A DNA stretch of 64,000 bases, taken from assembly GCA_046757925.1 (NCBI GenBank), contig JBHHZE010000008.1, positions 1 through 64,000 of the forward strand, given 5' to 3'. The position numbers and the translations under genes were made by a program. Under the pieces are notes generated by a model. That model saw only the letters and a program-made list of their open reading frames with translations. It was not told the origin of the DNA and did not search any database. Origin of the DNA: JAZDCZ01 sp046757925. GTDB lineage: Bacteria > Gemmatimonadota > Gemmatimonadetes > Gemmatimonadales > GWC2-71-9. Shown here in pieces: positions 37,787 to 46,173 of this stretch. Positions within the stretch are counted from its first letter, which is position 1; each line of letters begins with the position of its first letter.

Positions 37787-38505
37787 ACGCGCTCAACACC
37801 GTACTGTTTGTAGTATTCCCATACGTGGCGGTCATAGTCTTCGTGTTGGGAGCGGCCTACCGGTATCGTCAAAAGGGGTTTACGGTTTCTTCACTGTCGT
37901 CGCAGTTCCTGGAGGACAAGAAGCTGTTCTGGGGCGTGGTCCCGTTTCACGTCGGGATCCTCGTGGTCTTGTTCGGACATCTGGTGGCGTTCTTGCTGCC
38001 GCGCGCGACTCTGGCGTGGAACAGCATTCCAGCGCGTCTGATTGTGCTCGAAGTGAGCGCGTTCGTATTAGGGCTGAGCGTGCTCATCGGATTGGCGGCG
38101 CTCATGGCTCGAAGGATTACCAACCCACGGATCCGGGCCGTGACCACGCGGACCGATATCCTGATAGAGCTGCTCCTGCTGGCCCAAGTGGTTCTGGGAT
38201 GTTGGATCGCACTTGGGTTTCGGTGGGGTTCATCGTGGTTTGCCGCAGACCTGTCACCCTACTTGTGGTCCCTTGTCAAACTGTCGCCGGAAACCGGGGC
38301 AGTATTCGCATTGCCGTGGGTCATCAAGCTCCACATAGTGGGTGCGTTTGCGATTCTATTCATGGTACCATTTTCACGGCTCGTGCACTTCGTCGTGGCG
38401 CCTCTGCACTACATCGTGCGGCCCTACCAGCAGGTGATATGGAACTGGGATCGTAAAGCTGTTCGTGATCCTGGTGCACCGTGGATCAAGGTGCGTCCCG
38501 AATAG
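37783..38505 (+). CDS. narI: NarI, di-haem b membrane subunit of nitrate reductase
   Basis: The 240-residue protein has five membrane helices. His56, His66, His184 and His202 match the haem b ligands of Escherichia coli NarI (56, 66, 187, 205). It oxidises quinol at the outer face and passes electrons inward to NarH, so nitrate reduction here conserves energy. Confidence 0.93.
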   Translation: MNALNTVLFVVFPYVAVIVFVLGAAYRYRQKGFTVSSLSSQFLEDKKLFWGVVPFHVGILVVLFGHLVAFLLPRATLAWNSIPARLIVLEVSAFVLGLSVLIGLAALMARRITNPRIRAVTTRTDILIELLLLAQVVLGCWIALGFRWGSSWFAADLSPYLWSLVKLSPETGAVFALPWVIKLHIVGAFAILFMVPFSRLVHFVVAPLHYIVRPYQQVIWNWDRKAVRDPGAPWIKVRPE

Positions 38506-38529
38506 TGAGAGCTAAACGGAAGTGATGAT

Positions 38530-40248
38530 ATGACTGAGCGTACCAAGGCCATTAGTGTATTGACGGCCAACACTCTGGCCTTCACCGTGTGCTTTGCAGT
38601 GTGGATGATGAACGGCGTGTTGATCACTTTCCTGGTAGATCAGCAGCTGTTCGCTTTTACGAAGTCGCAGATGGGCTGGCTGATCGGTATTCCGGTGCTG
38701 ACGGGCTCGATATTCCGCCTACCGATCGGTATGCTGTCGGACCGCTATGGCGGGAGACCGGTTTACGCCGCCGTTATGCTTGTTTCAGCGGTAGCAGCAT
38801 ATTTCACCAGTTACGCGAACGGGTTCTGGAGCTTCTTTCTGGGAGGCTTGGCGTTCGGTTTATCGGGTACCTCCTTTGCTGTCGGCATCGCCTATACATC
38901 GGTGTGGTTTCCACGACGCCAGCAGGGCACCGCGCTAGGCATCTTCGGAGTCGGCAATACCGGTGCCGCAATGACCGCGATGTTTGCTCCGTCGGTCTTA
39001 GGCATACTCACCGCCGGTGGAACTAATTTGGAGCGCTGGCGATTGCTCCCGCAGCTCTACGCGGCGGCCCTGGTAGCGATGACCATCCTCTTCTGGATAA
39101 TGACGTTCCCCAAGAAGCCGGACGAACCGGTTGAGCGGACGCTACGCGAAAGGCTGCATCCGCTTCGTTTCGTCAGAGTGTGGCGTTTTGGCCTCTACTA
39201 CTTCCTCGTGTTCGGTAGCTTCGTTGCGCTCGCGCAGTGGCTCATACCGTACTACGTGAATGTGTACGCATTGAGCATCGTAACCGCCGGGCTTCTATCG
39301 TCGGTATTTTCGCTGCCATCGGGTGTATTCCGCGCATTGGGTGGCTGGCTGTCCGATCGGATCGGCGCCCGATCCGTCATGTATGGGGTGTTGAGTACGA
39401 TTACGATAGGATGCCTGTTGCTCGTGGTGCCACGCATGGATATCCAATCACCCGGCGAAGGTGTGATGGCAGCCCGTGCGGGGACCGTAACAACAGTTAC
39501 CGAATCCGCGGTGGAAGTGGATGGAGTTGAGTATCCGCTGCAGCGGCGAACTCCGGGCACTCCCGTGAGGGCAGGCACATTGGTATGGCCTACTACGGCA
39601 TCATGGCAGGAGCCCATAGTCGGTCCAGGAGATGCCGTGGCCAAGCGCAGCCTGCTGGCGCGCGGAGTAACCCATATCTACTTCCAGGCAAACATGTGGG
39701 TGTTCACGGCGTTGGTGCTGGTCGTGGGGATCGCGATGGGTATCGGCATGGCGGCGGTCTACAAGCACATCCCCGACTACTTCCCCAAAGACGTGGGTAC
39801 GGTCGGCGGCATTGTGGGAGTGCTCGGCGGGCTCGGTGGCTTCACAGGCCCGATCCTCTTTGGGTACCTCTTAGATGCGACCGGGATCTGGACTACGAAT
39901 TGGATGTTTCTGTTCCTGCTGTCGCTGAGCTGTCTGGTTTGGATGCACGCTGTCATCAGGAACATGATGAATGCTCGTGCACCGGACGTTGCAAGTCACA
40001 TCGAGGAGCAGGGTACACCGATTCCGCTCGGGTTTCGGGTTACCTGTCCTCAACACGGTGTGGATGCGCAGGTGCGCGTGATGGTTCCAGCGCCTGCTAG
40101 TGGGATACATCCGCTGCTCGAGTGCTCGTTGCATCCGGGTCATCCAGGAGGACCGCCGTGCGATGGCCAGTGCGTGGTGCTGGAAACTCCGATCATGTCG
40201 AGACCGGAGCAAGCGGACCATGACGTTGAGGTCGAATCACCCGGTTGA
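38530..40248 (+). CDS. narK: NarK-like nitrate/nitrite MFS transporter with extra loop and Cys-rich tail
   Basis: Twelve-helix MFS protein with NarK-type motifs (RLPIGMLSDRYGGRPVY, GIFGVGNTGAAMTA, GGIVGVLGGLGGFTGP). It is 572 residues, about 100 more than the usual. Residues about 302-387 form an inserted hydrophilic segment of beta-rich composition (GTVTTVTESAVEVDGVEY), and the last 90 residues include a Cys/His-rich stretch (TCPQHG, ECSLHPGHPG, CDGQC) that could bind a metal. Both additions are unusual for NarK. Confidence 0.85.
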   Translation: MTERTKAISVLTANTLAFTVCFAVWMMNGVLITFLVDQQLFAFTKSQMGWLIGIPVLTGSIFRLPIGMLSDRYGGRPVYAAVMLVSAVAAYFTSYANGFWSFFLGGLAFGLSGTSFAVGIAYTSVWFPRRQQGTALGIFGVGNTGAAMTAMFAPSVLGILTAGGTNLERWRLLPQLYAAALVAMTILFWIMTFPKKPDEPVERTLRERLHPLRFVRVWRFGLYYFLVFGSFVALAQWLIPYYVNVYALSIVTAGLLSSVFSLPSGVFRALGGWLSDRIGARSVMYGVLSTITIGCLLLVVPRMDIQSPGEGVMAARAGTVTTVTESAVEVDGVEYPLQRRTPGTPVRAGTLVWPTTASWQEPIVGPGDAVAKRSLLARGVTHIYFQANMWVFTALVLVVGIAMGIGMAAVYKHIPDYFPKDVGTVGGIVGVLGGLGGFTGPILFGYLLDATGIWTTNWMFLFLLSLSCLVWMHAVIRNMMNARAPDVASHIEEQGTPIPLGFRVTCPQHGVDAQVRVMVPAPASGIHPLLECSLHPGHPGGPPCDGQCVVLETPIMSRPEQADHDVEVESPG

Positions 40249-40267
40249 CAATCGATTTACTGCGCCC

Positions 40268-41542
40268 ATGATCAAGAGACAGTTGGCTGTTAGTGCTCTC
40301 TGCTGGGTTGGCATCGCTGTGCTCGTTCCGTCTGCAGCCACCGGACAATCCGCCGTGGGACAACAACTGCTGGAGCACATCGCGATCAGCGGAGAGATGC
40401 GTGTACGCGGCGAGTTCGACGACCGTACCTCGGGTCTCGATCCCGACGCCGCAACCTTACTCCGCACCAGGCTCGGGATTCTTGCGGAGCCCAGTCGTCA
40501 AACAAGCGTCTACCTGCAGATTTCCGACTCCAGGATATTTGGTGAGGAGCAAAACACCTTGACGGACGCATCGGCGGATCGGCTGGATCTACATCAGGCA
40601 TATATCGATTGGACGCCAAAAGGGAATGTCACCCTGCGCATTGGACGGCAGGAACTGGCCTTCGCGGATGAGCGACTCATCGGATCCGTCAACTGGGCAA
40701 ACGTGACGAGGGCCTTCGACGGCTTGAGGATCATGGCAAAGCACAGCTCATGGACCTTGGACGGATTTGCCACCGTTCTCGCGGAGAAAGACGCAACGCT
40801 TGCAACGGGAGTGGATCCACGGCAGAACGACGGAGCGGACACCGACAGGACCTTCTTTGGTGCGTGGTTCACTACCGGCTCCTTCGAGCTGTTTGCGCTT
40901 GGTGACCGCAATGCAAGTACGGTTGCGTTTGACAATGTCGATCGCTATACACTTGGAGCTCTTGGCAATCAGACTGTCGGAGCCTGGAGGCTCAAGGGAA
41001 CGGTGGCCCTGCAACTCGGTAGGCAAACTCCCGCGGTAGCCCCGCGGCAGGATATCTCGGCCTATATGCTCAGCGGCAGTCTGTCGTACGCGGTGCCAGC
41101 TGTGTCGCACCCGAGTGTTGGCGTCCAAGTCGATTACCTATCCGGTGATAAGTCTCCGCTGGACGGTACGCACACGGCTTTCAACACTCTGTACGCGACC
41201 AACCACGCTTTCTATGGCTATATGGATCTGTTTCTCAGCCCTTCGAACCAGACGGGTTTCCTGGGGCTGTTGGACACTATGCTCCGCACGTCGGCGAGAC
41301 CCAAGCAGTGGATACTCCGAGCTGACGCTCACAGATTCCAGCTTGCGCGAAAAGCTGTCACGGGCGAGCGGACCATAGGTGTGGAGTTGGATCTCACCGT
41401 GAGTCGCATGTTGCCAGGCGGGTTGGCCCTTCTGGCCGGCTACAGTGTTTTCAACCCGAGCTCAGCCGCCGAGGCGGTCCCTGTGGCCTTGGGTGGGGAC
41501 GTGTTACAGTGGACTTATCTGCAAGGGACGGTGCGGTTCTAG
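40268..41542 (+). CDS. Outer-membrane porin of the alginate-export type
   Basis: ATG 40268 gives 424 residues with a signal peptide (ALCWVGIAVLVPSAATGQ). The mature part shows ISGEMRVRGEFDDRT, LRTRLGILAEPS, RLDLHQAYIDWTPKGNVTLRIGRQEL and a C-terminal Phe, the pattern of alginate-export-family barrels. Placed after narK with a 19-bp gap, it may let nitrate or another anion cross the outer membrane. The link to nitrate is inferred from position only. Confidence 0.8.
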   Translation: MIKRQLAVSALCWVGIAVLVPSAATGQSAVGQQLLEHIAISGEMRVRGEFDDRTSGLDPDAATLLRTRLGILAEPSRQTSVYLQISDSRIFGEEQNTLTDASADRLDLHQAYIDWTPKGNVTLRIGRQELAFADERLIGSVNWANVTRAFDGLRIMAKHSSWTLDGFATVLAEKDATLATGVDPRQNDGADTDRTFFGAWFTTGSFELFALGDRNASTVAFDNVDRYTLGALGNQTVGAWRLKGTVALQLGRQTPAVAPRQDISAYMLSGSLSYAVPAVSHPSVGVQVDYLSGDKSPLDGTHTAFNTLYATNHAFYGYMDLFLSPSNQTGFLGLLDTMLRTSARPKQWILRADAHRFQLARKAVTGERTIGVELDLTVSRMLPGGLALLAGYSVFNPSSAAEAVPVALGGDVLQWTYLQGTVRF

Positions 41543-41591
41543 ACATGGCGCCGGGAAGTAGCGGCGACCGGGTCGTCCTGACGGCATCTCA

Positions 41592-44500
41592 TTACTTGCA
41601 TGGTAGAAAGCGTACGGTGGTTTCCATCTCATGAAGGACGTGGGCGAGTGCGGACAACGTAGTGTCTATGTCATCGCGAGTTGTGTAGTGCGACAGTGAA
41701 AATCGCAGCGCGCAATGGGCGTCGGCCTCGGTTCTTCCCATCGCCATCAACACATGCGTCGGTTTCGGCGATCCCGATTTGCATGCGGAGCCCGAAGACA
41801 GTGAGATTCCGTGCTGGTCGAGCGCGATGACGAGTGATTCACCTCGCAGCCCTGGAAGAGTGACATTGAGCGTGTTAGGAAGTCGGTCATTGACAGGGCC
41901 ATTGAGCTTGACGTTCGGTACGAGCGCTCGAATACCTGCCTCGAGTTGATTCCGCAGCTGCTCTACTCCGTGCGACCCGCGTAGAGCGCTCCGTGCCAGT
42001 TCGGCAGCTTGCCCCATGCCCACAATCCCGGGGACGTTCTCGGTACCGCCACGTAGTCCGCCCTCTTGCTTGCCACCGTGAATCAGCGGTTCGATCAATA
42101 TCCCTTTCTTGAGGTATAGAGCACCCACACCCTTGGGTCCGTGGAACTTGTGGGCCGAAAGTGTGAGCAGGTCTACGTCCACCTCTTCAACGTCGATGGG
42201 AATCTTCCCGGCCGCCTGGACTGCGTCGGTGTGGAACAAGACTCTCTTGTCATGTGCAACGCTGCACAGTTCGCCGATAGGCTGGATCGTGCCAACCTCG
42301 TTGTTGGCAAGCATTATGGATACGAGAATCGTGTCAGGTGTGATAGCCTCGGCGAGGTCGATGGGATCGAGAGATCCGTGCTCATCCACGGGTAAGTAGG
42401 TGATGCTGTATCCCATCAGACGTAGGCTCTCGCACGCGTTGAGTACGGCTGGATGCTCGATTCGACTGGTGATGATGTGGTTGCCGTCTTTCCCGTAGGC
42501 GCGCGCGATTCCCTTGAGTGCTAGGTTATCTGCCTCGGAGCCTCCTCCCGTAAATATCAGACGTCGAGGTCGGCAGTTGATCAATGCCGCAACCTGACGC
42601 CGGGCCTTCTCAATACCGTCTCGCGCGTCGCGACCGGTACTGTGAATGCTGGATGGGTTGCCGTGCCGGTTGTGCAGATAGGGCTGCATCACGTCACAGA
42701 CCGCATCTGCTACACAGGTGGTCGCATTGTTGTCCAGATAGATTCGTCTCTCCTGAATCTTTGTCCTGGCAGATATATCGTGCGGTTGTACTACCTCAGA
42801 TGACTCCGCGCACGAGTCACCGAGGTGAGGGCGAGTGCCGCCGTCTTTGACCTTGACAACTTCACAAAGTAGCGCTTTGAAGACGGGAAAACCCGATATC
42901 TCGTCGTAGTTCGACATGTCTGTGAGGATATTGACGTTCCACGCACGCCAGGCTGGGGAACCGACGGGGGTGCCACCGCCCATGCTGCATTCGACAGCGC
43001 CCCTCACGATGTTCTCGTCCACGCGGGCGCGGAATATTACTGCACCGCGCTTGGTGCGCACCTCGACCAAATCGCCTGACTGTATCGCGCGCGAACGGGC
43101 ATCGTCGACATTCAGTTGGACAGTCGGTTCGGGGTATTCCTTCGCCAGCGCCGCTATTCCGTGATGCTGTGACCGGAAGTCCGTCTGCGGTCGCGCACCG
43201 GAGTTCAACACGAGTGGGAAGGTTCTGGCCGCCACCGGGTCTTGCACCGGACCCTCCGTTGGCTCTACGTACTTGGGAAGTGGCTCGTATCCGTACTCTT
43301 CCAATACCGTCGAGTGAATCTCGAACTTTCCTGTGGGCGTCTCAAAGCCGGCCTGTCCGTCCGCTCGGAGCCCTCCCTTCTGCCACTTGCGATATTCCAT
43401 CATCGGGGTCGGAATTCTTACCCATCCTCCAGCAGCCTTGACGTCCTCCAAACTGTAACCCGAGCCGCGAAGCGCGGAGCGGATCATGGCTTCCTCGCCT
43501 TGTGGATACAAGTGACCGTAGCCCAGACGCGCGGCGAGTTCGGACATGATGAGATAGTCGTTTCTGGCTTGTCCGACCGGCTCAATGAGTGCCTCGCGAA
43601 GGCGGAAAATGGGACCGTAGACCATGTACGAATTGATTTCGAACATCGTGGTGGCGGGAAGTACGATATCGGCGTAGGCTGCATCAGCTGTCAGTTGCCG
43701 ATCGATGCACACGAGGAAATCCAACTGCGATAGTGTCTCGTGCCAGATCTCCGTCTGTGGCCAAGAAGTTAGAATCGAAGCACCGTGGATGATCAATGCG
43801 CGGACCCGGTACGGTACCCCTCGAGTGACCGAGTCGATGAGACCGCTGGCGTGGCACTCTCCCCGGTAGTGGCTGTAGATAGGGAACTTTTCCCGTGCAA
43901 GGGCCAGCTCGATATCGGGATTCGCTAGGTTACCCGATCGATTGACGGGGAAGTGACTGCCGCGCATGGCGAGTCCGATGCCTCCCGGGACATCGAGTTG
44001 TCCCGCGAGCGCGAACAGAGTCAGCACGGCTCGAATCGTCTGGATGCCACCGTTCGAGTACTCCAGGCCGGTGTACATCAAGGGGCACGCGCCGGTAGCG
44101 CCGCAGATCCGCCGTGCCATGGCGCGGATGAGTGATGCAGGCACTCCCGTGATCCGTTCCACTATGTCTGGCCGGAAGTGTTGCACATAGGTTGCCAGTC
44201 CGTCGAATCCGTGACACCAGTTATCGGCGAAATCCTCGTCGTATAAGTCTTCCTCGATCATGACTGCGATCATGCCCAACGCCAGCGCTCCGTCAGTACC
44301 AGGTCGGATTGGGATCCACCGGGCACCGGTCAGTCGTGCGGTCTCTGTCCGGCGGGGATCGATGACCACGATCTCCGCACCGCGTCTTGCGGCTGCTTGG
44401 AGCCGATGCATGTCCAATGGTGGTGAATCGGTAGCGGGGTTAGCACCCCAAACCAGGAGCAACTCCGCGTTCTCTATGTCGGAGAACATGTCGACCAGCA

Positions 44501-45131
44501 TCCGTCCCATGGTCACGTGAGGAGCGATCATTGCAAACGACACGTAGCACAAAGCGCCGACGCCCATAGTATTGGGCGAACCGAATGGGAACAGAACACT
44601 CGAAGCGGATGAGACCGCGACACCCTTGGGCTGGAACGTGTCGCACAGAGACAGTTCAAACGCTCCACGCCCCGTGTAGATAGCCACGGCCTCGGGGCCT
44701 GATTCTTTCTTGATCTCGTTCAGCCGGGCAACGATTGCTTCATAGGCTTCATCCCAGCCAATGCGCTCGAACTCGTGTCTTCCCTTGGGGCCAACCCGGC
44801 GCTGCGGATGCTTTAGGCGATGTTCTGAGTAGACAATGTCGGGCGCGTGTTGTCCCCGCCGGCACAGCATTCCCAGAGGATGACCCTTTGCTGCCCGGAT
44901 GTCGACCAGGCGACCGTCTTTGAGACCGACCTCAACCCAACAGCCCGCTGGACAGATCCCGCAGATTCCCTGTTTCCGTTCTACGTCCATATGTGTAGCT
45001 GACGTAAATGTTTCCATAATCGTTTCGTCTTGTTCGGAAGTTTCTGGTGATCTCGTGAGGGACGCATCGTGAAAAGATGAACGGCTGTCTGGTCGATTGC
45101 CAGGTATGGATATAGAGGAATACGTGTTCAC
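41592..45131 (-). CDS. Molybdopterin oxidoreductase fused to a cysteine desulfurase
   Basis: One uninterrupted frame of 1179 residues from GTG 45131. Residues 50-775 are a bis-MGD oxidoreductase: a 4Fe-4S site with Cys57, Cys60, Cys64 and Cys90, and Cys195 in GALCYVSF as the likely molybdenum ligand. Residues 796-1179 are a complete NifS/IscS cysteine desulfurase (YLDNNATT start, PLP Lys995 in SAHKFHGPKG, catalytic Cys1117 in SSGSACKSG). Cysteine desulfurases donate sulfur, and related Mo enzymes need a sulfido ligand placed by IscS with FdhD or by NifS-type partners, so in-chain cofactor sulfuration is an attractive idea. No signal peptide. An ATG at 45017 is a likelier start, since the first codons at 45131 lie within the 11-bp repeats. 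The substrate is unknown. Confidence 0.88.
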   Translation of the reverse strand: MNTYSSISIPGNRPDSRSSFHDASLTRSPETSEQDETIMETFTSATHMDVERKQGICGICPAGCWVEVGLKDGRLVDIRAAKGHPLGMLCRRGQHAPDIVYSEHRLKHPQRRVGPKGRHEFERIGWDEAYEAIVARLNEIKKESGPEAVAIYTGRGAFELSLCDTFQPKGVAVSSASSVLFPFGSPNTMGVGALCYVSFAMIAPHVTMGRMLVDMFSDIENAELLLVWGANPATDSPPLDMHRLQAAARRGAEIVVIDPRRTETARLTGARWIPIRPGTDGALALGMIAVMIEEDLYDEDFADNWCHGFDGLATYVQHFRPDIVERITGVPASLIRAMARRICGATGACPLMYTGLEYSNGGIQTIRAVLTLFALAGQLDVPGGIGLAMRGSHFPVNRSGNLANPDIELALAREKFPIYSHYRGECHASGLIDSVTRGVPYRVRALIIHGASILTSWPQTEIWHETLSQLDFLVCIDRQLTADAAYADIVLPATTMFEINSYMVYGPIFRLREALIEPVGQARNDYLIMSELAARLGYGHLYPQGEEAMIRSALRGSGYSLEDVKAAGGWVRIPTPMMEYRKWQKGGLRADGQAGFETPTGKFEIHSTVLEEYGYEPLPKYVEPTEGPVQDPVAARTFPLVLNSGARPQTDFRSQHHGIAALAKEYPEPTVQLNVDDARSRAIQSGDLVEVRTKRGAVIFRARVDENIVRGAVECSMGGGTPVGSPAWRAWNVNILTDMSNYDEISGFPVFKALLCEVVKVKDGGTRPHLGDSCAESSEVVQPHDISARTKIQERRIYLDNNATTCVADAVCDVMQPYLHNRHGNPSSIHSTGRDARDGIEKARRQVAALINCRPRRLIFTGGGSEADNLALKGIARAYGKDGNHIITSRIEHPAVLNACESLRLMGYSITYLPVDEHGSLDPIDLAEAITPDTILVSIMLANNEVGTIQPIGELCSVAHDKRVLFHTDAVQAAGKIPIDVEEVDVDLLTLSAHKFHGPKGVGALYLKKGILIEPLIHGGKQEGGLRGGTENVPGIVGMGQAAELARSALRGSHGVEQLRNQLEAGIRALVPNVKLNGPVNDRLPNTLNVTLPGLRGESLVIALDQHGISLSSGSACKSGSPKPTHVLMAMGRTEADAHCALRFSLSHYTTRDDIDTTLSALAHVLHEMETTVRFLPCK

Positions 45132-45175
45132 GGAATCTTCACACCTTTTTCATAATGATTCAGTTTAAGTATAAG
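45127..45175 (+). promoter_or_regulatory. 11-bp direct repeats (Pho-box-like) with a -10 element
   Basis: TTCAC (45127), TTCAC (45138) and TTCAT (45149) recur at exactly 11-bp spacing. TATAAG (45170-45175) follows at a distance fitting a -10 box, with the repeats in place of a -35 element. The array points to the plus-strand gene at 45267 and overlaps the extreme 5' end of the divergent molybdoenzyme frame. Confidence 0.55.
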
Positions 45176-45266
45176 GTTTGACGGCAATCCTCGGCACGCC
45201 GGGAGTCGTGTGGCTCCTTCGTTGGTGGATAGTGTGAGTGGCGACTACTCAAGTCCTGGAGACCCT

Positions 45267-45959
45267 ATGACGACCGCAGTATCCGATGTCTACGTTAGCG
45301 GCGAGAAGCTCAACGTTACGACCGCATCTGGTGCCAGGAGCTATGATATTCGTCAGATGCCTGAGAAGTTTCTGCGTTGGCAGCTCGATGCGAGGCTTGC
45401 GATGTTCGACAGTATCGGACGGGAGGAACGAATCTCTGCGTTCCATGCGCATCTACCTGTTGTTGCTACGATTAACGATAAACGTGAGTTCCCGATTCAC
45501 ACCGCCACGAAAGCGACCGGTTTGTTGCCTAAGGACGAATATCTCACGGAGTACGTCGAGAGCTTCAACCGATGCCTGGAGCAGGTGCGCGACAGGCCCT
45601 GGGAGGAGAGCCAATCGGACCGCATAGCCGTCGCGAAGCGCCTGTACGCTAACCCAGACCACGTCGATGCGCGTAAGCTGGGCCTGGTCGAGATCTTTGA
45701 AGGTCAGACGTACCGCAATCTCATGCAGAACCCGGTGATGGCCGTCCACTATACTGGGCCTGGACCGGAGTACCTGAGTTATCAGTTAAACGGGGTGGTA
45801 GAGTTGGTCGGGCCCGGAGACCCGCGTTTCGAGTTTCCCCGCCTGATGAGGCAGCTCTTCGAGTATAACTCCTTCCACATTCAGCAACCTGCATATCCAT
45901 CGGGCTATTTGTTTTGGATTTGTGAGGCCCTGAACAAGACTCCGCGCAGGCGTCGATAG
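45267..45959 (+). CDS. Conserved-looking protein of unknown function next to the molybdoenzyme fusion
   Basis: ATG 45267 is preceded by GGAG at a 6-base spacing, giving 230 residues. There is no signal peptide, membrane helix or Cys cluster. The sequence is mixed helical and ends with HIQQPAYPSGYLFWICEAL. I recognise no family. It is transcribed divergently from the molybdopterin oxidoreductase-desulfurase fusion and precedes the two-component pair, so it may be a cytoplasmic accessory of the former or a separate regulated function. Confidence 0.7.
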   Translation: MTTAVSDVYVSGEKLNVTTASGARSYDIRQMPEKFLRWQLDARLAMFDSIGREERISAFHAHLPVVATINDKREFPIHTATKATGLLPKDEYLTEYVESFNRCLEQVRDRPWEESQSDRIAVAKRLYANPDHVDARKLGLVEIFEGQTYRNLMQNPVMAVHYTGPGPEYLSYQLNGVVELVGPGDPRFEFPRLMRQLFEYNSFHIQQPAYPSGYLFWICEALNKTPRRRR

Positions 45960-45988
45960 GCGCCAAACTCGCCGAGAGCCCGCAGCGC

Positions 45989-46026
45989 CTCAGTACTCGT
46001 TAACACAAATTTAATACACTCTTCAC
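45989..46026 (+). promoter_or_regulatory. Four 11-bp direct repeats (Pho-box-like) upstream of the sensor kinase
   Basis: CTCAG (45989), TTAAC (46000), TTAAT (46011) and TTCAC (46022) recur at exactly 11-bp spacing about 150 bp before the kinase start. Confidence 0.5.
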
Positions 46027-46173
46027 GGTGAGCCGGCTTGATTCCCAGGTTGGGACTTGCGCTGTCACAGGTGCTGCTCTTCACGGGAGCACTATCGTCC
46101 ATATGTTCTGCTCAGATCGCGTTATGGCTTGGCCACAGTCGGGGACGGTACAAGCCGTGCAGCTGACACAGCT

